A DNA stretch of 64,000 bases from Didymodactylos carnosus. Lineage: Eukaryota; Rotifera; Eurotatoria; Philodinida; Philodinidae. The notes beneath the pieces were generated by a model. It saw nothing but the letters and a program-made list of their open reading frames with translations, was not told the DNA's origin and made no database searches. The translations under genes and the position numbers were made by a program. Of the stretch, positions 47,454 to 58,918 are shown piece after piece. The stretch is taken from contig CAJNOQ010000104.1 in NCBI GenBank assembly GCA_905250885.1, forward strand, positions 7,279 to 71,278, in the 5' to 3' direction. Numbering within the stretch: the first letter of the stretch is position 1; each line of letters begins with the position of its first letter.

Positions 47454-50400
47454 ACAACCCATAAATATCTACATACTTCTTCGATATTCTTACGTTCATG
47501 ACATGAATGTATAAGCATCGATTTAACCACTGTACAAACAATTAGTTTGTTTTATTGTGTCATTTTACAGTACTGATTTAAGATGTCTCAAATTACAGTT
47601 AAGTCAACAATCAGGATTTTTATAGAAATACCAAGAATTAAGCCAACCCTTAAGTAAAATTGATCAATCAAATTTTATCACAATAAATTCTTATAAAATC
47701 TACTTTATTTTATTTTTGTATAAGTCATAGTAATCCTCTGCCCATCTTTTGTTTACGTCAATTTTTCTTCGAATGACTCTTTCAGCTGTTATGAAGAGCT
47801 TTGATTTAGAACTGAGCGACGTCAGTAAAAGTGGTAAAACTATAATGGGGATACCGTTTTTCACGATGGAATCGTTTCATCAGTTTTTCTACTGGTTTAA
47901 GATTTGTAACCAAAATTGTGAAAGCGCTACGCTTTTGCCGTAAAAACATTTAGTGGAGCTACACTAAAAGTATGATATTACTATGTATTAAACGTGATAT
48001 TTTGAAAAATATGAAAAATTGTCTAAAGTCGTTTAGGTGAATCAAATGTGCAACGACCAACGCTTTAATCAATACTTGTTGTGTAATGAAATTCAATCAA
48101 TCAAATTACTACAATTTATTTGAGTTCAGTCTTTTTGCTGAGAACTGTAAATCAGAAAATCAGATACTTTGTGCATGCGACACTATTAATTTGTAGTTTT
48201 CTGTTGTTCAGGATTTTGTTGTTTTGTTTTTAGATTACATTGAATAAAATATTACCATACATCTTGTTTTACAAATATCTCGTGTTGTTTTTTCCACAAC
48301 TACATTTTTTTTTCAACATCTACAAATACCTGCACGCCTCGTAGACAAGCAACATTCTTAAATCGTAGCAAATGGCAAATTTGTAGTCAATTTACTGGAA
48401 ATAATCAAATTGGTGAGACTATCGCATTTACAAATGGTACTGAAAATGAACAGAATAAGATAGATTACCACGACAAAAACGTCACAAATTTATAAATAGA
48501 CATGTAGATTATTTGCCTTATTTGTTTTAGCGAACCTATTAATATTGTTGTGTTTTAGAGAAAATATCATCATTTAATTGAACTTGTTTTTTATGGAATT
48601 GAAAAGTTCAACACATTTATACGTTATGTTATGAATACGACAACTTTAAAATCATTAAATTTATTCTGCAAACGAAAGCAAAAATAACAAAATCTGAAGT
48701 CCAATGTCATAACATATGAAATCATCATTAATAAAATAGATATGCAAAATAGAACGATTAACATGCTTCAATATGTAATGATTTATTTATTTATGTGATA
48801 AATATGGTGGTTTAGAACAAATAAAAGCCATTTTCGATGATCAATGAAAGAATCTACTTTTGCCTTACCCTTGTATTTATGATGTAAAAAAAGAACACAC
48901 TCGTTCATAGAGGTGTAAAAAGCAGCAAATATAATTTGGATATGGAATAGCAAAACATTGTACAACTGTCCAGGATGAGAAATTGCAGAATCTTGTTTCG
49001 AAGTAAGCTACCATGACCTCTGTTTACAAAGTAATGCTATATGCTAAACAAAATATGAAATAATACCTCGTACAAGTTAATTTAAACATCTTTGTACGAT
49101 GTTATTAGCGTCATAAAATGAACGACTGTCCTTGTATTATAAGTGGCACCGTCCCGTTGTTTTATCCGAGCAAAAATCATTCCAGCACTACTAACATCTC
49201 CATCATGAAAACAAAATTGTATGTAGTTTGACAAGCTGATTCTGTTATTTAATTTCTTTCTAAAAGTTACAGTGATTGACGAAAACAGTTTGTTATATCA
49301 AAAACCAAGAATTTTTCAAAATTTTATAAAACAAAAAAAGTCAAGAGATAAAGATGCCCAGACTACGAATGATGTTGAACAATATTTTTGCAAAGATTTT
49401 GGATCAGACTAAAGATTCGGAAAACTTATTAGCAAATAACAGAAAAGGAATACTTTTCTGCAAAACTTCAAGGTTAAAATAGAAATTTTTTTATTAATAA
49501 ATAGATGAATAAGTGAAGATTTTTGAGTCCTTTTTCGCTAGAAAAAATGTAAAAGTGTCCATATTTTCCGTTTTATCATTGTGAGGTTTCTTAATATTAT
49601 TAACAAAAATCGATTTTAACAGAAGAAGATAGTTACGAGATCAAAGTTTAGCATTTATTATTCAAAAATAAAAAAATATTCATTTTCATTTGTTTTTCTC
49701 TAACTTTGTCATCATTGTTTGTTGTATACCGTTGACGAAAAATTTTGAGAAAAAGTGACTTGTTTTTATAGAACTCGAGATGCATGTCAAAGAAAAAGAA
49801 AACGATATGTCGCAAAAAAGTCAATTCTATTCATGTCAAGTTAAATCAATCGAACTCAAAACAAAATTTTTAGTTTGAGTTCTCCAAAAAAAAGAAGGTT
49901 GCGTCTAGACTCAAAAAAATATTTGTAAGAAGAATCTACCCATTAAACTCATTGAAATGCAATTAAATCTTGAATTTACAGTGATAGTTAGTCAAATGTC
50001 TGAAATAGAATTTATTCATAAAATGTATTTTATTTTTAATTTCATTCTGACATTGACGTTTGATTTTTCAGATTTTTTGAGACAATATTATTTTTCAATT
50101 ACGATATCTTTCAATTAAAAGTATCGATATTCTTTTGTTACAAATATGTCTACTGTTATACTTTGTAACAACAAGAATTTATTAGTTATAGAACGGATAT
50201 TCAAATTTTGATAATATCCGATTGATGATCATGGATTATACGTGAATTCGATGATTTAAGTGATTATATCGTGGTAAGTTATGAAAATATTTTATGAAGA
50301 CTTATTTTTATGCGACAACATTGGATTGAATTTTTATTTGTATGAGATAGATAACAGCAAAAGAAATTGTTGTTTTCCTTTTTTATTTATTAATCAAGTC

Positions 50401-51250
50401 GACACGATAGTTTTGACTTACGATAGTGAAACTTCTAAATCAAATGTTTGTTGTATTTTGAAAACTATTGTTCCTTTCTCTCTATTATAATTGAAATAAT
50501 TTTCTCAGTAACATCGGATGTTAATCGACTCTATTCTAATAAACGATCTAATGTCCCTTTTCTTTATTCAATACTAATGTAAATTATACGCTTCTATTTA
50601 TATCATTTTCTCTATGTATTTGACACGAATTTAATTTGTTGTTTTTTTTTCTCATAAATTAAGCAATTAATACATCAAAATTCTTTTACTTCTTTAATTT
50701 GGTTCATATTTTGAACTTTATCATTGATAATTTTATCTGCCTTCTAGCAATATACATTTTCTTTTTAATAATAAGTTTTTAATTTTTATAACGTTAATAG
50801 GAAAAAATTATTTTTCCTATTTATAAAAAGAAAAAATATCTCTTTTTTTTTTTTATTTTCTCTTGAAAAATGAATTTGTCACTCCGTCGAATAGTGAGTG
50901 AGATAATAATATATTTTATATATGGTGATCGTTGTTATTATTAACATACTTGTACAATTTCGTTATAAACGACGATTCTGTTGGCAATTTCTATTGATGT
51001 CTCTTATATTTTACCCTCTTATTGATAGTTTAGCACAAACTTTACGACATGTATCACGGTAATCAAAAGTAATTGAATTTTTAATTTTTTTTTTTTTTGT
51101 TTTGTTATCTTGATTTTTTAATTAGAATTAGAAATAATTTGAAATTTTCTTTAATAACAATCATTTCTTGTTTCTACTATATATTAGACGAAAGTATCTA
51201 CAAATTTGATCATTTGATCGAATCTTTCCTATCTAAACATTTATTTTCAG

Positions 51251-51390
51251 AGTCATTGTTGCCAAAAGAAAAGACTTTTTATGCGAGGTTAAACAGCATC
51301 CAACATTGTATTTACAAAAGAGTTTAGCATTAATTTCAGATCTATTTGTTGATATTAATCTACTTGATCTCATGTATGTAGGATCAAATA
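51251..51390 (+). other. Possible isolated exon
   Basis: A strong acceptor (TTATTTTCAG) and donor (AGTAAGT) enclose an open frame reading VIVAKRKDFLCEVKQHPTLY then LQKSLALISDLFVDINLLDL. The composition looks protein-like. A coding-like stretch lies just upstream (about 50998-51059, ending HVSR before a GTAATC donor, in a compatible phase), but no start or downstream exon was found. Unrecognised and uncertain. Confidence 0.25.
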
Positions 51391-54300
51391 GTAAGTCTAA
51401 TTTATTATTGAATCGTTTATTCAGTGTTTTTTCTAATAGATCAGCACAAAAGAGAAGAAAAAACACAAAAACAAAAATCACTTAGAAAATCCTGAAACAA
51501 TTTTGTCTTCTCTTCTGTTTCTTGTTTCTGGTAGAAACAATTGTAGAAAATATCCTTCCATTATTCTAATGATTACTATATTTTATGTGTATTTTTATTA
51601 TATCTTTGATATATAAAAAAAGTAGAGATTGGTCTATATGCACATAAATATTTTCTGATAAAACGTATGCGTTTTCTTGTTTCTAATACGTTTTTTTTTC
51701 TTTGTAATACTTTAAAATAACCGGAAATCTTTGAAATTTTCTTCGAAAACCTATTTTAATCATTTTAATATCGTCAAAATTGTATTGTATGTAGATAATA
51801 GTGAGAATTAGACTATTTTTTATCTTGTGTAAAAAATAAAGTAAAACAATCTTTATAAATGTCATTGTTATATTATCGTCTTTTTGATGATATATTCGAG
51901 GTATTTCGACGAGCAGTTCGGTAAGTAATATGAAAATATTTTTAGATAAATGGATTAAAATAATTCTATACATTTGGCTATTGTAGAAAATAGGAAAATT
52001 TTTTATTCGGTATTTCTAATAGAAGTTCTTGAATATGAACATTCTGTTTCTATTCGTTGACATAGTTATTAATTAGACATCATATCATGTAGTTAATATG
52101 TTCCTTATGTAGAAAATAGATTGATTAAAAAAAAAAGGCTTTACAAAAGTATTCTAATTAGAAAATTCTTAGAATGAGAATGTTGTTCAAACTATTTCAT
52201 TTTGATTATGGGATAAATAACATGTGTGTAAGAGGAATTTTTAGTTTATATGCAGAAACAGAAATATTTTTTGCACAATGTTTATTTAATCTATTTCAAC
52301 AGATTTTGGTCTTTTAAATGTTGTTTTTGAAAGAGGAAGATGCGCATGTTTGTCAATAAATACAATAAAAGCCTTTGTTACCCTTTTTATATAGGAATAA
52401 CTTTATTATTTTTTTTAAACTAATTACCGTTATTCTTTATGATTTTTTCATTTTTTTATAAACTACGATGAGTATGTCATTGTCAACAATGATTTCTACT
52501 GTTAACAAACTATCAATCAGCATATCCTCAACTAAACGAATGAATTTTCTATTCAGAAATCTTTTAGTGTTTTCAAACAGTGTTTCTCTTTTTTTTCCAC
52601 CAATTCTGAAAGTTAATCAAGTTGAACTAATCGAAATATAGCAATATCATCATTTAAATTTGTGTTTTTTGTATCATGTACTATAACAAAATTTAAATAT
52701 TATTCTATGATTCAAATTTGATAATAATAGATCACAGACAAGAGCATGAAACGGTATTAGTTGGTCAGTATCAAGAAAGACGCTTGATTATTGAGATATA
52801 TTGTTGTTGGCAATGTCATGGTCACAGTACTATTACGGAAATGTCTGCGCGTTAGCCAACACAATCGAAAAATTGAAGTTTTCAAAGTGGAGAGGTGTGT
52901 ATAAAAACTGTAGTAAAACTGCTGAAAACCAGTTGCCTACTAAACTAAATTCTCGACAACTTCTTGTAAACAACATGGTCGAATAGAGTAAACATTCCTA
53001 GATAAACGGAGATTTCTCCAAGCTCTCTATGACATTTTTTCGTCAAACTGCATTCACTTTATGAAGTCAGACGGTCAAGACTATTATTCAGTTCACAATA
53101 AAATGGATCTGAGAGGTTTTTGATAGCTTGTGAACGGCGAAAGATAGAGATTCGCGGTTTTTTACTATTTGACAAATGAGATTTGAGGCCATCTTTTCCT
53201 AAAAACGACCGTTTTAAAAATCTTTCTGGAATGATCATTTTCTGATTTTCAAAAACACCACTGCATTAGACACCTGTTGGATTGGGTTACGTTATGTATT
53301 GGTAAAAGACAACACCACATTTATTTTTTTTGCTAGTGTGATTGTAAACAGTGGGATAGTAATGTAGCACTTCTCTTAGTGGAAGGAAAATCTAAAATGA
53401 AAAACGTCGAAAAAGTTCCAAAATATTTCGCGAAACATTATTTGAGAGATACGACATAGCGCGTAATTTAACATGCACCGTAATAACTTGTTGGAAAAAA
53501 GATTTTTGCTCACGAAGTATTCGGACAAGCATATTTTCTCTTGCTTTTTGCCATTAAATCTGTTACTAATGGCAAAGTCTCTCGGCTAGAATCTATCACT
53601 AATGTTACTACGTTGTTAGAGATTCGAAGACTTTTGTCACACTTTCTCCGATAGATTGCTACTTTTCGGTCATTTTTTACAAACTTTTTTACAATTTGAA
53701 TAAACTAGACTATTGACAGTAGTTGCTTGACTCAGATTAGATGTTGTGTTAAGTTTGAATACGAGCAAGTATCATTGTTTTAGTGACTCTTCGTTGAACC
53801 GTTCTATCTTTGTCTTCTTTAACTGCCTTTGTAAGATTTGTCGCCATAGTGTCGATGTTTGAGATCATGATAAAAGCAAAACATAGCCTCCAAATGCAAC
53901 ATAGACTCTTTTTGCAAGTTTTTCATTCGATTAACACGATCAAACCATCTGAACTCGTTTCTTCTCAGTAAGTGTTCCATTGCAGATTGTCCAGTTAGAT
54001 CGAATCAGTGACTTGCGAGGTTTTTTTAATGAGTACTTGACTGAAAACCTTTTTAATCTAGTTTGGGTTGCCAAGAAATGCATTGGTTAAATAACGGATG
54101 CTTCAGAAGACATGTATTTTGAGTTATTGATGGATAATAAACGGAGTAAAAGTAAGATTTTTACATTCATTTTACATTCATGTATATATAGAATGAAAAA
54201 TCATTTAGTTGTGCGTTCATAATATTCTATTTGTACACTCCTTGAAAATGAAAATATAAATTTTCGAAACGTCGGAATAAATAAATATTCAAATGACTTT

Positions 54301-54424
54301 ATATAAAGCGTTGTAAAAATCTTACTTTTACGTGTATTTTGACTATAACTTGTTTTCCTTTAAGAATATAGAGTTATTTCTCCTTTTTACAGGTTTACCG
54401 TTTTATTAAACAATTGTTGACATA

Positions 54425-54500
54425 CACTAAAAATGAAGGAATATAGATGAAATACTGTAAGATTTCAATCTTCATTACTTTCCAACGAAAAACACAACGA
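54425..54500 (+). repeat. Degraded fragment of the 56185-57007 MITE family
   Basis: It shares the pattern GGAATATAGATGAAATACTG and CATTACTTTCCAAC with the arm of the 56-kb element (GAATATAGGTGAAATACTGC and CATTACTTTCTAACC). Only about 75 bp can be aligned by eye. Confidence 0.5.
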
Positions 54501-54850
54501 CAAAAAAAAATTTTTAATACGTTGTTATGGATAAAAGTGGAATCGAAACGTATATTCTTGTGCTTGGAAGTGTCATCTTTCTTTTCGTGTATCATACATT
54601 CGCTTTAAATGTGTTTTTTCTGGCATAAAAAGTGATTTTATTAAAACTCATCGGAAAAGGCAAAATTTGACTTCTTCGTGTTTGCACAGAAAAAGAAATG
54701 AAACTATTCGACTTTTTCTGTTAGGGAGTAATAGAAGAAGAAGAACTATTTCGCTTTAAAATAAAATAATGTTGGGCAGATAGTCAAGTTTTACCAAAAG
54801 ATAGTAGAGCAGAAAAAACGACGGTAGAACAACAGTTGACTGATATTATA

Positions 54851-55012
54851 CCCATGAGGTTTTTTTCGGTCGATCGGCTAATCGATCTGTCGCAACTCAT
54901 CGCGATTGGAGAGAAAACTGCGATTTCATGGTGCACACTCATAGTTTTGATCGCAGTCGCCGTGAGCTGTGACGGATCGATTACCCGATCAACCAAAAGA
55001 AAACCTCATAGG
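54851..55012. mobile_element. Small TA-flanked palindromic MITE
   Basis: The element is 162 bp with ends CCCATGAGGTTTTTTTCGG and, on the other strand, CCTATGAGGTTTTCTTTTGG. Imperfect pairing continues along most of its length. TA lies at 54849-54850 and 55013-55014. It sits at the left edge of the hAT transposase fossil. Confidence 0.75.
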
Positions 55013-55014
55013 TA

Positions 55015-55503
55015 GTTCTCTAGTTAGTGATAAACGAAAACATTTCAAAATTGTTGTTATATCTGCCAAATCAGTCGAAAAGAATATTAGGTCCAACTTC
55101 GACTATTTTGGCAGATTTGGCTAATTTTCTAAAAGAAGAAACAATGAACAACAATCTTATATTAATTAAACAACAATTGTTTTCAAGTTTAACTAAATTA
55201 CTCCTGAGGTATTTTACCGTACCTGTGACATCAGCACCAATAGAAACAATCTTCTCTCAAAGTGAATTCATCATGCGTTCACAACGACTCTCCTCATCAA
55301 TATTATTCATGTTAACATTTTCACATTATGTTACAGAAGTCTATCTTGACTTTTTATTTACTAGCATAGATTTCCATGTTGATATTTAGGCATAAATGAG
55401 ACTGATCGACATGATTCGCCATGACATTCTTTTTAAAAAATTTGTACTCGAATAAAATTGTTTTGTACTCGTACTGGAAAAAGTGTATACTCACCCATCG
55501 CTA
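55015..55503 (+). pseudogene. hAT transposase fossil, C-terminal dimerisation region
   Basis: An open stretch to a stop at 55389 contains LLRYFTVPVTSAPIETIFSQ followed by SEFIMRSQRLSSSILFML. This is the C-terminal hAT dimerisation signature (usual form: a hydrophobic stretch, then P.SSAP.ER.FS, then R..L). The N-terminal zinc finger and catalytic core are not seen, so only a remnant is present. Downstream the sequence ends near 55503 in a hAT-like tip, TAGCGATGGGTGAGTATAC on the other strand. The left end was not found. The 54851-55012 MITE abuts or interrupts it. Confidence 0.7.
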
Positions 55504-55594
55504 ATTTTCAATACCATATTACTTGTTTTAATATAATGAATGCCGTTGATCTGGATCTCTTTTTGGTGTGTCTGATCTCTAGCAATGTTACAAT

Positions 55595-55828
55595 CTAGAT
55601 ATGAAGATTCCTACATACCTCAACGATATTGTCGGCGTATAACAGATCGAGCATTTTCATATTGTTAGATTTATCGCTCTCAAAATGGGTAAACGAATAT
55701 GTTCGATCAGTGACCTTTATACCAACGGATCCAGCTTTCTCTAACTCAATTTGCATAACAAAATCAAGATCGATGTGGAAAAGAAGTGAAAGGAATTGAT
55801 TAACTTCTCGTACTCGTTTCATTACCAT
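55595..55828 (-). pseudogene. Possible reverse-transcriptase scrap (LINE-like)
   Basis: A short minus-strand frame contains LLFHIDLDFVMQIELEKAG and, 25 or so residues later, MLDLLYADNIVEV, which resembles the palm of non-LTR reverse transcriptases (YADD motif, here YADN). It is a small broken fossil with no recognisable ends. The assignment rests on one motif plus the preceding spacing and is tentative. Confidence 0.4.
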
Positions 55829-56184
55829 TTTCGGAGTAGAAACTTTGATTTATTGCCTCCTCTCCCCGCCCGAAATCCAGTCTGTTGAAGTAGCTGTTTC
55901 TTGTCAAGTACTTATTAAATTCTGTTCAAAATTATTTTTCCAAAAATTTAATTTGTCGTCTTCTTTAGTATAACCGATCGTAAAACAAAAACTTTATCGA
56001 CAAAAACACTGAATAAAGTCACATTGATACGCACGCATGTAAAAGTATTGCCATTAAAAAAATTTTCTAGAGTAATTAGTTTAATAACTGACTTTATACA
56101 AACCTACGACATTTTTGTCACCGTATTATTTCTTCAGTATTTATTGGAAAGATCTGAACATATCTGAATCTTTTTTTTCCTATG

Positions 56185-57007
56185 TAACGGGTGGGCCATA
56201 AAGAATGACGGTCTCAGTATTTTATCAATATCTCTTTCAAATTTCATCTCTCAAATTTTGGCTTGATTTTAAAAGATTCATCGTTTCATTCTCTACAAAA
56301 AATATATTAAATATTTGTTTATATATCGTAGAGATAAAAGAATATAGGTGAAATACTGCAAAGCTTCACTTCCCATTACTTTCTAACCTAAAAAATAGTT
56401 TTTCAATTGTTGTTCTTTGTATTTTGTGATACAGAATAAGAGAAGATGACCGTTTTGTAGTCATTAAAAAGCTCTCTCAATTGACTATGTTTAAAACTCT
56501 TCATAATCGCAATTCGTTGTGAGAGAAATTTTTGCTTATATCGATTTTATTAAAAATTGTCGTTTTCAAACAGCAATTTTCGTGGCATTTGCGAAAATTT
56601 ATATAAATCGGTCAGAATCAAATATTTTGTGATCCAATATGTCTTATCTTAAAGCAAATTAATTTCTATTATATTCGAACAAAGAAGTTCGATAGCTCTT
56701 TTGGTGCTTTTTTGTGATATCTTGCCTTTGTGTAAAATAAATTTCAGTTCAGTTTGTTGCATAGTTTCATGTTCAAAATAAATATCTTTTTCTTGTGTTT
56801 TGAGTTAGAAAGTAATGACAACTGACGCTTCGCAGTATTTCACCTATCTTCCTTTATTTCTGCGATATATAAAAAAATGTTCAATATGCTTTTTATAGAG
56901 AATGAAACGACGAATCTTTTTTAAAAAAGTTAAAGTCTTGACAATGAAAACTGAGCGAAATATTAACGAAAATAGTGAGACCAATATTCTTTATGGGTAA
57001 CCCATTA
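56185..57007. mobile_element. TA-type MITE with ~235-bp arms, most complete copy
   Basis: The ends are TAACGGGTGGGCCATAAAGA and, on the other strand, TAATGGGTTACCCATAAAGA, with arms at about 56185-56420 and 56770-57007 sharing GTGAAATACTGC-like blocks. The terminal TA on each side fits a TA duplication. The middle (56430-56665) encodes nothing obvious. A second copy, split by another element, is at 32170-34880, and a scrap is at 54425-54500. Confidence 0.82.
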
Positions 57008-58918
57008 TTTTCGTAGGCATGAGCCTACGAGAATAGATTATTCGGTTTAATAATAATTTTCTAATAATGGAAGTTATGATTTTCTACTTGTCTTTTTTAT
57101 CTTGTCGATCATCACTTTCTCTGACAATATTTCTCTCTATTTTGTACACGTCCACTCCTATCATTCATGATTATTTGTTGAGTGAAAAATCCAATTATTT
57201 TTAATATGAGATTAATACATTCTTGACATCAAAACTTTTCTTTGTTTAACATACTACATTGATTACTTTCCTACATAATGAAAAGAAAGAGACAACTATA
57301 TAATACATAATATTATTGTTCTACACATATGAACATCGATAACATCAACTGGTGAAAAAATGATGATGAGACAATCAGATAATTTTCTTTATATTAATTA
57401 GACAACGAAGACAGATACGTGTGATAGATTTTTTTTTTAATTTATTCCATTATATTAAAAGTCAACATTTATGTAAGTGTATTATTAACAAATTGGAACA
57501 TCATTGAGTGAGCATGTCAAAAAATGTGTATCAAAATTGTAAGTTTAAAATATTATTTTTGAGATTTTTAATTTTTAATAAGAGAAAAGTGATCATTCAA
57601 AAACAATGACACTACGCTATCTTGAAAAATGAGACACAATACAAAGAATATAAATTCTAGTGATTTATTTTAAATAAACATATTGGCGTGGTCAGCTAAC
57701 TCTGCTACCGTAATGGTTTTCTATCATTTTATTTTGCTTACAATTCCTAAATTGATTGCTGCAGTGTTGTGGGACATCTTAAGTTGAAGGAAAAAGTCTG
57801 GTTAACATATTAAGACGTTTTTCAGCCTTACAATGTATATCGTTAAGAAGCTGTAACCTAAACATACGGACACTAGTTTTGCAAAAATTAAATCAAAAAA
57901 AATTAAAAACCGGTGTTCAATATCTAGGTTACAGCTTCTTGACTATATATGTTATGTTATAAGGCTGAAAAACGTCTTAAAATGTTAGCCAGACTTTTCT
58001 CTTCAGCTTAAGATGTCCTCCGACACTCAACAGCAGTCAGTTGTAAGCAGGAATTGTAAGCAAAACAAAAATGATGGAAAACCGTTACGGTAGCAGAGTT
58101 AGCTGACTACGCCAATATGATCTTTAATATTTATAAAAAGTGAATATAGTACAAGAATAAAATCATTTCAGTCACATCCGATATGGAAACATAATCAACT
58201 TTTCTTTTTTAAAAATGGACCTCCCAATTTTGTTTGATACTTCAGACAATTGCACATGATATTGAGTTAAACAAAAAACTTGTTTTCTAAACGTCTTGTT
58301 CTCATACTCATTTATGTTAGCTGAAAAATACAGGTCACTTCGATTTAATGATGACACTATTTTATTTTGACAAGAGTATAAATATGTGTGTCAGTGTTTC
58401 ATTGGTAGACCGTACATCTTTGCATTGAATGCGTACTAGAAATATGTTTTGTTTACATTATATTCCCTCTAGGTTAAAGAAAGCTCACATACTTAATATT
58501 ATCTACATTTATTTCTTTATGCCTTCAAGTGTGAATTAACAATATTCATTGGTGTTATTAGAGAAATAATGTTTTCTAACTTTAAGAAAGAATGTTTCTT
58601 ATGATTTTCTTTTGTCTGATATTTTTTGACAGAATAAAATGGTAGAGTACTATTAATTTGTTTTTTATATAAAAAAGAGAGAAATTAGGTTTTTTTATGT
58701 GTTATGATGGTTTCTTAGCGATAAGAATAGACATTATTTATTGTATCAAACAATAAAAAACTGATTGTCGAATAATTAGACAAGATTGAGTGAGATGAAA
58801 TGATGTTAATGCGACATTGGCTAATTTTTCATACGCTTGGTCATGGTGATAAAAATTTTGTCAAAAAAAGAACAATCCATTGTTATTTGATAAAGAAAGA
58901 TGCAAATTTTCTAATACG
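57008..58918. other. Region upstream of the K2P channel gene
   Basis: AT-rich sequence with the palindromic element at 57683-58115. The last few hundred bases before 58919 presumably hold the promoter and 5' UTR of the channel gene. No core promoter motif stands out. Confidence 0.4.
57683..58115. mobile_element. Foldback MITE, uninterrupted copy
   Basis: The element is 433 bp and almost fully palindromic. The left end TTGGCGTGGTCAGCTAACTC and the right end on the other strand TTGGCGTAGTCAGCTAACTC continue through CTGCTACCGTAA and TTAAGACGTTTTTCAGCC blocks to a loop near 57890. TA at both edges is a likely duplication. It is the same family as 59819-60948. Confidence 0.82.

Larger units (their letters stand above)
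46415..54848. other. Gene-poor AT-rich region
   Basis: About 8.4 kb with no convincing complete gene. It holds a short hairpin at 47378-47453, a possible exon at 51251-51390, a diverged scrap of the 56-kb MITE family at about 54425-54500, and otherwise AT-rich sequence with T runs. The part at 52740-54100 is less simple and may be an old unclassified repeat or relic. Confidence 0.4.

Noticed and set aside
53560-54100. Suspected old transposon in the 52.7-54.1 kb stretch
   Set aside because: No inverted ends, target duplication or coding motif could be found by eye.
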